Shown here: positions 46,876-59,044 of the stretch, in pieces
Layout of the letters: each line of letters starts with the position of its first letter
Numbering within the stretch: position 1 is the stretch's first letter
Source: Panagrolaimus kolymaensis
Lineage: Eukaryota; Nematoda; Chromadorea; Rhabditida; Panagrolaimidae
Direction: 5' to 3'
Length of the DNA: 64,000 bases
Assembly: GCA_028622995.1 (NCBI GenBank)
Contig: JAJQJQ010000058.1
Coordinates: forward strand, 558,001-622,000
Made by a program: the position numbers and the translations under genes
The notes under the pieces: generated by a model
The model's database searches: none
The model's input: only the letters and a program-made list of their open reading frames with translations
What the model was told of the DNA's origin: nothing

Positions 46876-47998
46876 ATGGAAACTTATAATATTTCTGATA
46901 TAATAAATTTTGAAATAATTCCAATATTTCAATATTATGAAAATTTTATATTTATTTTAAGTTTATTTCTGTAATTATTTTATGCTTTAATTATTTTTAT
47001 AACCACCGATAAAAAAATGCAATTCTTTCGAATTCTTTCATTTCTATATATTTTTTTGTGTGTTCTAATGGAAGCAATTTTACTTTGTTGGAAACCCATC
47101 AAACTTTTACATTTTCCAATTATTTACCCTGTTGGATTATTAAGTCCAATATCCTCCACAACTTCCGTTGCATTTTTTGTGATATTTGGCCTTGGACTGG
47201 CGTCATTAATGGATGTATTAATTATAAGCATAGTTGAAAGACATTTTCGTATTTTATCAATTGAAAGCATAAATATTAAAAAGTCAAAAATTATTGTTTA
47301 TTTATTTATGGCTTTAACTTATTTAAGCGTGATTATTACAATTCCATTACATGCGTTTATAAATATTAATGATCATCGCGTCAGGACTTTGTTGGAATCA
47401 AAAGTTGACAATATTGCGCAATTATATCCAGGTTTGACTCTTTTTTACAACTTAAAAAAATATTTAACTAATTTCAGATTCTAAACCATTCTCACTTTAC
47501 GCAGTGGAAATAAATCTTACCCCGACAGCTGTAGCCTTTTTATTGTTTGGAACCCTCTATGTTCTTTATCGATTTTTTATAGTATTTTTTGTTCTAAAAG
47601 ATTATTTAAAACATAAAAATGGTGGTGGATTAAATTTTAAAATATCTCAAAAAACTTCCAAACAATTTCAACTTATTTTTCAAGCTACCATGATTCAGTC
47701 TCTGACAACTTTAGTTTTTACAATATTTTTGTTGTTTTGGCTTTCAACAATATTTATTTCATTTATTGGTTCAATGAAAATAATGAAAAACGGTGCTCAA
47801 ATTTTATTAGCTCTAACATCTCTTTACCCCATTGTGGATGTCATTATGGTTTTAACCGTAGTTAATGCATATCGCAGCTCTGTCAAGAAATTATTTGATG
47901 TGGTTTTTTTGGGCAAAAGATCTCAAATTCTACCAAGTGTTTCCCAGCTCATTCAACAGCCAACATCAATGAAGAGAAGATCAAGCACGCGGCCATAA
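46876..47998 (+). pseudogene. Srh-like chemoreceptor 3 with one nonsense codon
   Basis: Two exons (46876-47431, 47478-47998) keep the family frame over 358 codons, with METYNISDIINFEIIPIF, LHFPIIYPVGLLSP, ERHFRILS, KTSKQFQLIFQATMIQ and LYPIVDVIMVLTVVNAYR all in place. The sole defect is TAA at 46972-46974, where every relative has GAA (family LELFYA). Everything after the stop is open and in frame, so the mutation is recent, polymorphic, or a base-call error. If real, the product stops after 32 residues. Confidence 0.8.
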
Positions 47999-48490
47999 CA
48001 TTTTTAAATTATGTACATTTTTTTATTATTGCTTTTTTAAAAACTTATAAATAAAGTTTTAATTTTCACAGATCAGAAGTCGCATAAATTTACATATATA
48101 TTGTTACTCACATTTTTAAAAAAAACATATCAAGACACATATTTTGAAACATGAATAAATTGTTTTTTGTTGCTTTTTTAATTATGGCACTAATACTTTT
48201 GAACGCCTGACACATTACTTCTATCAAATATAATTAAAGTAAAAAGTCAGCTTAAAACATATACATCAAACAATGCTTCAATATTTTTCATAAAAAATTC
48301 TACTTATTTTTTTTGGTATGCTTCAAAACTACATACCTAAATTATTCATAGCACAAACAAGTTTTACGCTGCCAAGACGCTTAAAGTTTTTCAATTAAAA
48401 AAAGTAAAATAAAAGTTTATTCAAAAAACTATTAAAAAAACAATTAGTTTATTAAGTTTTTTGAAAATACTTTCGTGCAAACAAAATATC
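47999..48490. other. Spacer between receptors 3 and 4
   Basis: AT-rich 3' UTR and promoter sequence; no additional gene. Confidence 0.45.
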
Positions 48491-48612
48491 CAGGTGCAAT
48501 GTAATAATGAATGCAATGTAAACCCCAAAAACATTTATTTGAAAGCTAAAAAACATGTTATTGCCAAGTGTTTTACTCTTTTTTCAATTAATATTTACCA
48601 AAGTTTTGAATG

Positions 48613-49692
48613 ATGGAAACTTATAATATTTCTGATATAATAAATTTTGAAATAATTCCAATATTTCAATATTATGAAAATTTTACATTTATTTTAAGTT
48701 TAGTTTTGGAATTATTTTATGCTTTTATTATTTTTATAACCACCGATAAAAAAATGCAATTCTTTCGAATTCTTTCATTTCTTTATATTTTCTTTTGTGT
48801 TTTATTGGAAACAATTTTGCTTTGTTGGAAACCTATAAAGTTACTACATTTTCCAATTATTTATCCAGTGGGTTTACTTAGTCCAATGTCTTCAACAACA
48901 TCAGCCACAATGTTAGTTAGCTTTGGTTTTGCACTTGCATTCTTACTTGATATTTTATTACTAAATATAGTTGAAAGGCATTTTCGAATTCTTTCTATTG
49001 GAAATGAAAGGATTAAGAAATGGAGATTTTTTGCATATTTATTTTTAGGTTTAACTTTATTTTGCATTCTTATTGTTATTCTAATTTATGGATATGTAAA
49101 TTTTGATGATGATTATGTTAGAAATTTGCTTATAAAAAAAGTTAATAATATTGACTTATTATTTAAAAATAATTCACAAATATCTTTATATGCTTTTAAT
49201 ACCAAGGATGTTTCATTAAGCGTGATATTTTTAGTTGTTGGAATCATTTATTCTCTTTACCGAATTTTTCTAATAAGTTTTGTTCTTCATGGTTATGCAA
49301 AACATAAAAATGGTGGTGGAAAAACATTAAAAATATCTCAAAAAACTTCCAAACAATTTCAACTCATTTTTCAAGCAACTATGATTCAATTTTTAACGAC
49401 ATTTATTTTTGGAATGTTTTTGCTGATTTGGGTTTCAACATTTTTTGTTAATTTTTTTGGTTCATTGAAAGTTATGAAAAACGGAGCACAAATTTTTCTT
49501 GCTTTAACTTCACTTTATCCAATTTTTGATGTTCTCATAATATTAACTGTCGTCAAGGCATATCGAAATTTAGTAAAGAAATTATATGCTGTATTCATTT
49601 TAGGCAAAAAAGAACGAATTCTTCTAAGTGTTTCTCGCACCATTCCACCACCGCCATCAATACGGAGGCCAAGTGTGCGAACAAATTTTTAG
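48613..49692 (+). CDS. Srh-like chemoreceptor 4, intronless
   Basis: A single open frame of 359 residues covers the whole receptor: METYNISDIINFEIIPIF, seven hydrophobic segments, WKPIKLLHFPIIYPVG, ERHFRILSIGNERIKKW, KTSKQFQLIFQATMIQF, SLYPIFDVLIILTVVKAYR and the tail RTIPPPPSIRRPSVRTNF. Where receptors 1, 3 and 5 have an intron after LLFP or LYPG, this copy runs straight through (LLFKNNSQISLYAF). It therefore lost the intron cleanly, or derives from an intronless ancestor with receptor 6. A second ATG lies just upstream at 48610. Membrane chemoreceptor of sensory cilia by family. Confidence 0.88.
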   Translation: METYNISDIINFEIIPIFQYYENFTFILSLVLELFYAFIIFITTDKKMQFFRILSFLYIFFCVLLETILLCWKPIKLLHFPIIYPVGLLSPMSSTTSATMLVSFGFALAFLLDILLLNIVERHFRILSIGNERIKKWRFFAYLFLGLTLFCILIVILIYGYVNFDDDYVRNLLIKKVNNIDLLFKNNSQISLYAFNTKDVSLSVIFLVVGIIYSLYRIFLISFVLHGYAKHKNGGGKTLKISQKTSKQFQLIFQATMIQFLTTFIFGMFLLIWVSTFFVNFFGSLKVMKNGAQIFLALTSLYPIFDVLIILTVVKAYRNLVKKLYAVFILGKKERILLSVSRTIPPPPSIRRPSVRTNF

Positions 49693-51368
49693 CTTTACTT
49701 TTGTCATACTTATATCGTAAAACTAATAAAACAGATCTTTGAAATTGTCTGAACAGATGTTTCTTAAATTTTGGGTACACAACAAACAATAAAATAAAAA
49801 CTATTAAAATAAAACAAATTTTTTTTTAAAATTCATTAATATTTAAAAATTACCAAGAAAACTTTCTTTTAACCAATAACTACAAATCCATAAAATAGAT
49901 GCAAGTTTAATAAAATTTACCTTTTAAATTTCATATGTTTAATGTTTCCTAACAATGAAATACGATTAATAATAGGAACACTATAATAAATTTAAAAAAT
50001 TCTGAAGAAATTTAGAAAAATCACAAGAAAATATTTAACTGACATATTAAATAACCTACACTACACAGCGTTATAATGGCGGAGTAAAGGTGGGCGCAAA
50101 AAGTTACGATAGAACCATTTTTTTATTTTTCAATTAAAATCAAATTTGCTTGTACGAAACGATAAATATATTTATCTAACTTAAAGACACTTATCAATGA
50201 AATTCTTTAATAAAACTCAAAAAATGCACGTTGCGTTTAGCCATTTCTACTCAGCCTTTGGTTCATTTTGAAAGCGCTGTGACTAGTTAAAAAAAATTAA
50301 GGCAACTTCACAAAATTACCATCCTTAGGAGCTCAAATGGAATTAATCTTTAGCTGTCGTCAAGTTGCGTACATAGTTATAAAAATTTATTGAGTAGCAA
50401 AAAAAAATATCGCTGCGAAAGACCAAAAATAGGAAGAAAATGTTAAATAATTTTAATGGAAAAAATACTAAAAACTTTCTTCCATATTGCAATTATAAAA
50501 AAATTTGCATAACGTTCATGAGATAATAAAGAATATAATGGATTTAGTCAAAGAAGTTCTCGAAATTTTTTTAAAAACAATTAAAAATTATGTGACCCTT
50601 TTATAAAACAAAAAATAAATAAAAGAAGTGTAACCTCTTTTATAATTTTAAAAAATTATCTTAAAAAATGCAAATTACATTCTTTAGAAGTTTTTTATAA
50701 ACACCAAGTTTATCTGAAAATAGTTTGTTTTCGCTATTTTTTGGCCGAAAAAAAATATTTAACTCGTGAGAAAAATATTGGTGTTAATTAATAATGTCCA
50801 AATAGCAAAGTACAATTTGATTTTTTTAAGCATGTTTACTCCAATACTAAATTAAAAAGAATGACAGCGATTTCACTTAAAATACAAAATAAAATGTTAT
50901 TTTTAAATTGACGTGAGATAAACGAAAACATTTTAAAACTACATAAAAAATTATAAAGAAAACCATTAAAAAGTTGACCTTTGAAATTAGAAAAGACCAC
51001 AATTTTTTATTGAAATTTTTTAAATTCAGATTATTCCATTTTTGGCGAATTTTAATATTTTTTGAAAAATCCATATTTAACACAATTTTTTATTGAATTT
51101 TTTTTGACGGCAATTAGTACACTCTTTATCAAAGCTTTTCTGTTGATCACGTGTAATTCATCTTCTTCTTTAATTATGTTTTGGACAAATTTTATGCTTC
51201 AAATGTTAATAATTCATGTGTAAAAACAATATTATTGTGTGCCTATTTTTAGTTTAAAATTTTTGGATGAAAAGTGGAATTAATATTTTTCAAAAAATTT
51301 AGTGTAATTTATTTTTAAATTAAACTTTGAAAAGTTTCTTCCTTCTTTTTACAGTAAAATAAATGGAA
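49693..51368. other. Long AT-rich spacer
   Basis: About 1.7 kb between receptors 4 and 5. The start carries the family 3' UTR word (GATCTTTGAAATTGTCTGAACAGATG). Nothing else recognised; the minus-strand frames here are low-complexity. Confidence 0.45.
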
Positions 51369-51462
51369 CAGGTGAAACTCCATTCAATCAACATTTTGTT
51401 TTGCCAAAGTATTTTTGCGTAGGGTGGACAAATTCATTATTTACCTTTTTTCAAATTGGATA

Positions 51463-52608
51463 ATGGAAAACTATAATATTTCGGATATAATAAACTTTGA
51501 AATAATTCCAATATTTCGATATTATGAAAATTTTACATTTATTTTAAGTTTATTTCTGGAATTATTTTATGCTTTAATTATTTTTATAACCACCGATAAA
51601 AAAATGCAATTCTTTCGAATTCTCTCGTTTCTTTATATTTTCTTTTGTATTTTAATGGAAGTAATTTTGCTGTGTTGGAAACCCATCAAACTTTTGGGTT
51701 TTCCAATAGTTTATCCAGTGGGTTTACTTAGTCCAATGTCTTCGACTACTTCTGTAACATTTTTTGTGGTTTTTGGACTTTTACTTTCATCATTAATGGA
51801 CGTGTTAATTATAAGCATTGTGGAAAGGCATTTTCGAATTTTATCCATTGGAAATGAAAAAAATATTCAAAATTCAAAGGTTTTTGTATATTTATTTATG
51901 GGTTTAACATATTTAAGTTTATTAATTTTAATTCCTTTACTTGGATTTTTGAATATTGATGATAATCGTGTCACAGCTATGCTGGAATCAAAAGTTGCGA
52001 ATGTAAAAGAATTATTTGAAGGAATGATTTTTAGAAACTTCTTTCAAAAAAACTTTTTTCTAATAATTACATAATATGCGTAAATTTTAGACACTCCATC
52101 TTTGTATGCTCTAGAAACAAATCTTACTCCAACTGCTGTAGCCTTCTTATTTTTTGGAACTATTTTTCTTTGTTATCGATTAGTTATAGTATTTTTTGTC
52201 CTCAAAGATTATTTAAAACATAAAAATGGTGGTACAAATAATTTAAAAATATCTCAAAAAACTTCAAAACAATTTCAACTTATTTTTCAAGCCACCATGA
52301 TTCAAACCCTTACGACGCTTGTTTTTTCTATTTTTCATATAATTTGGGTTTCATCTTTCTTTTTTTCATTTATTGGTTCAATGAAAATTATGAAAAATGG
52401 TGCACAATTTTTATTAGCTTTTACTTCTCTTTATCCAATTTTTGATGTTGTCATAATATTGACGGTGGTTAAAACGTATCGAAATTCAGTAAAGAAATTA
52501 TATGCTGTATTCATTTTGGGCAAAAAAGAACAAATTCTTCCAAGTGTTTCGCAAACGGTTCAACAAAATTATTCAATGAGAAAAATGAGTGTGCGAACTT
52601 TTATTTAA
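51463..52608 (+). CDS. Srh-like chemoreceptor 5 with altered splice donor
   Basis: Exon 1 (51463-52021) and exon 2 (52091-52608) join in the family's phase 1 to 358 residues, with MENYNISDIINFEIIPIF, LGFPIVYPVGLLSP, ERHFRILSIGNEKN, KTSKQFQLIFQATMIQ and LYPIFDVVIILTVVKTYR. The donor is not GT: where relatives read CCAGGT, this copy reads GAAGGAATGA, so a 69-base GA..AG intron would be needed. Without splicing the frame ends after 18 further codons and the last helices are lost. It may be a recent pseudogene, or use a rare GA donor. The ATG at 51463 is chosen by family alignment over the longer upstream frame. Confidence 0.7.
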
Positions 52609-53699
52609 ATTTAGCTTTTTGTGTGGTTTTGAATTTCCTTGTTAAAAGTTTTTAATAAAATAAAAAAGTTGCCAAAAAAGCAGGGGCGTTAAAAAAAAAA
52701 GCTTAATTACATATTAATGGAAAAATAAATGACTTTTTTTATTATTGACAAAAAGCAATTTATTTTTTAAAGTGGAATTTTAGCAACCTTTTTTTGACTA
52801 AAATAAAATTAATCTTTAGCCGTTGTCAGGGTGTGTAAAAGCTTATAATAATTCTTTGAGTAGCTAAGCAACTTGTGTAAAAGAATTGCGCACAAAATAC
52901 GAGGGAAATGTATATAATTTTTTTAAACGTGCTTTATTATGGACGAAAGAACAAAACACGTATTTTTAATACATTTAAAATTTTTCGAAAAAGAAACGAT
53001 GTGTTAGTAAAGTAAAAATGGCGTGATTCATACATAAAAAAAATAGAAAACTCTTTGTTTGAAAAACACTTCATGTGTGAATAAAAAGCCCAAAGTTAAT
53101 TTTATTTATTTTAAAGAATACAAAATTTTAAAATACTTCTTTTCCACTATTTATGTATTTATTGTCCAACTAAAAAATCGTTTTCCTAGCTATAAAAAAA
53201 CGATTTTCATTATAAGATTTAGCACTTAGCGTAGTTAACAAATTTATTTTATATCAATTTAATAATTTAAATAAAATTAAATCTTTTTTATTTCTATGCT
53301 TTGTTTTTTCTAATAATGAAATGCGATTTATAAGACAAAAACCATATAATAAATTAAAGAGATTGAGAAATTTAGAAAAAAATTCATAAAAGAAAATATG
53401 ATATTTCAATAGCATTAGCATACATATATATTACCAAACCTTCACATAATATTTTAAAGCAAATTACAAAAACTTAACATAATTAAAAATATATGAAAAA
53501 AATAAAATTTGGATAGAATTTTAGTGCCATAAATTTAGATTATTCTTTGCAAAAACAATTTTATTGCTGACAACATTCTTTTCAATGTTCTTCGATATAA
53601 AGACGAATCAATATTGCCTGAAAAAATATGAAAAAAGTAATTTTAATTTTATTAAAAAAAAAAAAGAAAGAAGGGATTTTTGATATATAATAAATAAAA
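52609..53699. other. Spacer between receptors 5 and 6
   Basis: AT-rich, about 1.1 kb; ends at the E-box-like CAGGTGCAAGCAGCC at 53700. No other gene. Confidence 0.45.
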
Positions 53700-53809
53700 C
53701 AGGTGCAAGCAGCCTTAACTAAATCGATGAACATTTTGTCGTTTGCTAAAGAATTTTTTTTAGTGTAGCAAGTCTAATTTCTTTACTTACACTATTGTCA
53801 AATAGAATA

Positions 53810-54883
53810 ATGGAATATAATATTTCGGATATAATTGATTTAAATATAATTCCAATATATCAATATTATGAAAATTTTACATTTATTTTAAGTTTATTTC
53901 TTGAATTATTTTATGCTTTTATTATTTTTATAACCACCGATAAAAAAATGCAATTCTTTCGAATTCTTTCTTTTCTTTATATTTTCTTTTGTCTTTGGGC
54001 AGGATTAATGTTGATTTTATGGAAACCAATAAAACTTTTACATTTTCCTATTGTTTATCAAGTTGGATTATTGAGTCCAATGTCCTCAACGACTTCCGCA
54101 ATTTTGGTGGTTAGCTTTTGTATTTCTCTTGCTTCAATCGTTGATATTTTAATTATAAATATGCTTGAAAGACAATTTCGAATTCTTTCGATTCAGGATG
54201 AAAAAAAAACAAATTGGAGACTTTATGTATATATATTTATGGCATTTACATATTTTAGCGCTCTTATTTTTGTCCCCATATTTGTATTTATTAATTCGGA
54301 TAACAATTACATCAAAAATTTACTAGAAAAAAATGTTAACAATATTGATTTATTATTTGAGAAAAATCCTGAATTTTCATTGTTTGCTCCTGTAAATACA
54401 AATAAAACTTCTTTAAACGTTGCTTTTATTGTGGCTGGAGTAATATATGTATTATACAGATTTTTTCTTATATGTTTTGTCCTTAATGGCTATTCAAAAT
54501 ACAAAAAGGCAAAAAATTTAAAAATATCTCGAAAAACTTCCAAACAATTTCAACTTATTTTTCAAGCCACCATGATTCAATCAATCACTACCATAATTTT
54601 TTCAAGTTTTATGATCCTAGGCATCTTAACATTTTTTATTTCATTTATTGGTTCATTGAAAATTATGAAAAATGGAGCACAAATTTCAATTGCTTTGACT
54701 TCTCTTTATCCCATTGTGGATGTTATTATGGTTCTGACCGTCGTAAAAGCATATAGAAATTCGGTGAAGAAATTATTTAATGTAATTTGTTTGGGCAAAA
54801 AAGAAAAAATTCTTCCAAGTGTTTCTCGCACCATTCCACCGCCGCCATCCATGCGGAGATCAAGCGCTCGACCAAATTTTTAG
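53810..54883 (+). CDS. Srh-like chemoreceptor 6, intronless
   Basis: One open frame of 357 residues: MEYNISDIIDLNIIPIY, KKMQFFRILSFLYIF, WKPIKLLHFPIVYQVG (Q replaces the usual P), ERQFRILSIQDEKK, KTSKQFQLIFQATMIQS, SLYPIVDVIMVLTVVKAYR and the tail RTIPPPPSMRRSSARPNF shared with receptor 4. Like receptor 4 it lacks the family intron (LLFEKNPEFSLFAPVN). The two intronless genes share the PPPPS tail, so a single intron-loss event before their duplication is the simplest history. Appears functional; ligand unknown. Confidence 0.88.
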   Translation: MEYNISDIIDLNIIPIYQYYENFTFILSLFLELFYAFIIFITTDKKMQFFRILSFLYIFFCLWAGLMLILWKPIKLLHFPIVYQVGLLSPMSSTTSAILVVSFCISLASIVDILIINMLERQFRILSIQDEKKTNWRLYVYIFMAFTYFSALIFVPIFVFINSDNNYIKNLLEKNVNNIDLLFEKNPEFSLFAPVNTNKTSLNVAFIVAGVIYVLYRFFLICFVLNGYSKYKKAKNLKISRKTSKQFQLIFQATMIQSITTIIFSSFMILGILTFFISFIGSLKIMKNGAQISIALTSLYPIVDVIMVLTVVKAYRNSVKKLFNVICLGKKEKILPSVSRTIPPPPSMRRSSARPNF

Positions 54884-55202
54884 CTTTACTTTCGTCGTAT
54901 GTACATATATTTTTAATTTAATAAAACTGATCTTTAAATTCACTTGAACAAATGTTTCTTTAATTTCGGGTATTGAATCTCAAATATAAGTCGTATAAAA
55001 AATTGATTTGATCTTTTTCTATGTTATGCACATAGGCTGCAAAAAATTCTGTGAAATTCTATAGCAAAACGTAATATTGCCACAAAAAAATTAAGATGTG
55101 TATGTGTCTTTATTTATTTCTAATTAGTTTTATTAATAATTATAATTTTTTATTCTTTGCTTTTCATATTCATTAAAAAAAATTATAATACAACAAAGAA
55201 AA
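54884..55202. other. Convergent 3' intergenic gap
   Basis: Begins with the receptor-family 3' UTR word (GATCTTTAAATTCACTTGAACAAATG) and ends at the P450 stop; nothing else seen. Confidence 0.45.
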
Positions 55203-58200
55203 TTATTCACGTTTAATCAATTTCACAGTTACTGATTCTGGATTCAATACAGAAAGGCCGATCATTTTCAATTTTTCTTCTGTTTCACCTGTTGCAATTA
55301 ATTTGTATTTTTTTAAAATTCGAACAAGTGCAAGCTTTTCTTCAACGTAAGCCAAACGCATGCCAATACAAGTTCTTGGACCTCCACCAAACGGATAATA
55401 AGCCATTTGTTGGTCGACAGTAAAATCATAAAATCTTTCAGGATTAAATTCATTTGCATTTTCACCCCAAATTTCTTTATCAAAATGTAATGTCATTACA
55501 TCGACTGCAACAAAAGTTCCTTGCTCCACTTTAGTTTCACCTAAAGTTGTTGTTTCCATGCATTCTCGAGATGCCGCACTAAAACCGGAAAAAATTTCAG
55601 AAAACATAAAAATTCTTTTGATTTTAAAAGCAAAAAAATATAGTATTTTTTCGAATAATTAAAGCTAACCGAAAGTTAAGGGCAAACGCAACTCTAAATA
55701 TTTAGGCGCTTGATAGAATTTTGCTTCGACCCAATAAAAAAATGCTTAGAAGTAAATTCAATTTTTAATATATTAATTTTTGAATATTGTCCGAAACTAA
55801 TTAGACTTAGTTACGTAAGATTTAGGTTTAAAAAAGTCTTTTTTCAAATAATTTTTCGATTTTGGAAAAAAGCATTCAAGTTAAGTTCTTTAAAGTCAAA
55901 AGAGAAGTTTTTTTCAAATGATAGAAACATGACGACACAAAATATGTAAAATTTACAGATGAAAGCTTTTGTCAACTCTCTCCGATTAGAATTCTTAACT
56001 TTCTTTCGAAATTGGAAAACAAGCTGATTTTTTTCAGTTTAAACAAAGGGCAGCCTTTTTTTTCCGCAAATCAAACTTACAATGTTGCAATCGGATACAT
56101 TCTTAATGCTTCTTTCATTACAGCATCACACAATCTCAATTCATTTAATTGTTCATAAGTTACATCTTCATTGGGGCAAATATCGTCAATTTCTTCAATC
56201 AATTGTTTTTGAATTTCTGGATTTTTCGCTAATAACCAAGTAGTGGTGGCAAGAGTATTGGCTGTGGTATCAAAACCAGCCAATAAAAATACAAAACATT
56301 GTCCAACGATTTCATCCGTCGTCATTTTTTTCGTTACTTTCATCCCAGCTTTCTCGTAAGCTCCATCATGAACATTTTCATCTGTCGCATCAATAAACAA
56401 ATCAATAAAATCAATTGGGCCAGTTGTGGAAGTTTCAATGGAGGAACTATTGTTGAGAGCCTAAAAAATTTATCGAATAAAAAAATTTTATTTTTTATTT
56501 TTAGGTATTTTTCAGAAATTTCAAAAAAGTTTTATGTTAAAAAAATAAACCGCCGAAAAAAATGTTGGAATCCATCGGCGAAAATTCTGATTATTTCTTT
56601 ATAAAAAATGTTAATAAAACTTTTCGATTTTGTAAAAAAAATTTTAATTTGAGGAAAATGGTTGAAATAAATTTTTGTTTGTTAATTAATTTTCTTAATA
56701 AATATACTTTTCCATCCATCAACAAAAAAATCCAAAAAAAAATTAATCCGATGAAAAAAATCAGCTAGTTTCAGCTCCTTTTTGGAGTTTTATGTTTTTA
56801 ACTTAATTTAAAACTTACTCTCTCTTTTTTTCTTTCTTCCACAGCGCCATAAAGTTCCATCACAAGTTGCATCATGGGATTTGCTTTAAATTTCGACATA
56901 ATCAATGAAATAATTCTAAGATATGAACCCATAGCTGGAACCAAGTAAGAATATTTTCCAATTGGTCCTTGTCGATTAAAAACTGCTTTAACAAGTTCAA
57001 CTCGGGGATTATCAAATTGTTTAGTTCCTTTTTGACCCATAGCAATTCGAGAAATAATATCCATGGTTAATTCATGGAAATATGGATGAATATTGAATGC
57101 TTGGTTTTTGGCATATTCTTTATCAAGGAATGAAATCATTACTTTGCATGAATCATCAATGGTTGGAAGAATCTGAAAAACATGTTTGTTTATATTTTTA
57201 TATAATTATTTTTGTTTCGTCGTCGAAAATTCATAAAATGCCTTTATTTTTTTTAGTTTCAAAACAAAAATAAAAATAAATTTTCATTCGAGTCTCGCCA
57301 TGAAATAAAACTTTTTTCATTTTTGTTAATGTTAAAATTTGGATGCAAAAAAATATTTCCCAAAAATTGCTAACCTGCTTTAAATTATTGACAGTAAAAC
57401 TTGGATTTGCGATGGTTCTCAATCGCTTCCATCGAGCTCCACGAGCCAAAAACACATGAACTCTTTTTTCTTTATCAACATTTCCAACCATGGGAGGCAT
57501 TTTACGTCCATGGAAATGTTCAAATTTTTTAACAAACATTTCATGAGCCATTTTAGGATCAGAAATAATCATCACTTTTCTCCATCCTTCCATAGTTCCA
57601 TAAATTTTTCCATATTTTTTTGTCCATTCTTGAAATTTAAAACAACTTGGCTCATTTGGAATGGAAGTATCATAATAATGTCCATAAATCGTGTTTTCAA
57701 TGGGCGGGCCTGGGATGCCTCGACGCTTCCAATATGAAGAATTGTAAAGTGCGGCACTAAAAATAAAACAAAAAATTTGAGCTTCATTGAAGCAACCAAA
57801 AAAGCAACCGATCAAAAAATTTTACATTTTCGAAGTTTGTTATGGAAGTTTCTTGGTTTTTATAATTTTTTTTCTATTCTTTGTCTAATAAAAATATTTT
57901 ATAAGAAATCCATTCTTGAAGCAAAAGCGTGGAAACTTCAAAACATAATTTTTTTAATTTGAAGCAAAAATTAAACTTTTTTCCAAGAATATAAAATTTT
58001 AAAGTTAAAATTAGTTTTTTTTAGATTTCTTTTTTATATTTTTGGAATGCATTGAGATTTTAGTCGAAATTTCTGGCTTTTTTGCGCTTCCATGAGTCGG
58101 AAGAAAAGAAAAAAATTGAGAAATATAAAGTTCAAAATCACTTACAAATAATATATTATTCCACTCGAAATTATCAATGCCGCAGCAGTAAAAAGTAAAG

Positions 58201-58207
58201 TAAACAT
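55203..58207 (-). CDS. Cytochrome P450, CYP13/CYP25-like (CYP3 clan)
   Basis: Five exons (58146-58207, 57375-57756, 57172-56819, 56460-56081, 55578-55203) join in frame to 517 residues. Residues 1-21 form an ER membrane anchor ([21 protein letters not shown]), then [11 protein letters not shown], the proline hinge. [14 protein letters not shown] is the C-helix W-R-x-x-R/L motif. The I-helix oxygen-activation motif is AGFDTT, the K-helix ExxR is KEALRMYP, the PERF region is FNPERF, and the heme loop is [10 protein letters not shown] with Cys as iron ligand. All catalytic hallmarks are present. The [10 protein letters not shown] start and [16 protein letters not shown] are closest to nematode CYP13/CYP25 enzymes, which oxidise lipophilic foreign or endogenous compounds in the ER. 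Substrate unknown. Confidence 0.93.
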
Positions 58208-59044
58208 TTTTTAAATTGGATCAAATCAATATCGTCCTCCAATTTAAACAACAAACTTAAATTAAATGTTTTGAATAAAAAAGAAAAATCTCTAACTTTT
58301 TTTATTTTCAACTTTTTTGTTTTCATTTTATACTCACTTTTTTCCTTCTCAAATTTCATTTTGTATTTTATAGTTTACTTTCAATTTATTTTCACGATGC
58401 TAACTTCCTGTAAAAAAAGAATGATATGACGCACAAAAACAGTTAAAAAAGGAGAGAGACAAAATTTATAGTTTCTTTGTTTGTCTATTTTTTTCACATT
58501 GAAAAGAGAAAGGAAAATAAGTTGTTGACTGACTCACTCTTATTTTTGAAGAATACATATTTTTTTGGACACAAATAAAGCAGTAAATATTCACAGTTAT
58601 TTTGTGCAAAGTTGTGTTTTATCAAAAGCAAGGGTTTTTTTATTTGAGTCAAGTAAATTTCACAATTTTTTAAATTAAAATTTTTATAAGGAACGTGTTA
58701 TAAATTTTTGTTTATTTTTATTTTAAACATGTTTTTTCCTTTTTGTAGCAAGCAGTGCATAGTTTTCATTGAGAAGCATGTTCTTAAAATGTTTCATTTT
58801 TTATTTTCGTTATTAAAAAAATTATTCATCTACAGTTTAAATTTTTGGAAGATTACAAGCATAGAAAAAAGAATCAGAATCATGAACAATCGTTTTTAGA
58901 AACATAGAGATTCATCTTTGAAGAAAATGAATAAGATAATTTTTATAAAAAAAATTTATTTTTGTTTCTAAAAATGGCAAAAAAAAATTCGTTTAAAAGA
59001 GGTTGTGTAAAACAATTTTATTCATTTTTGATTTTTCCATTAAC
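58208..59044. other. Divergent intergenic region
   Basis: About 840 bases between the P450 and the vWA gene; presumably contains both promoters. No clear TATA box and no supported gene; the small frames at 58708 and 58962 are low-complexity. Confidence 0.45.
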
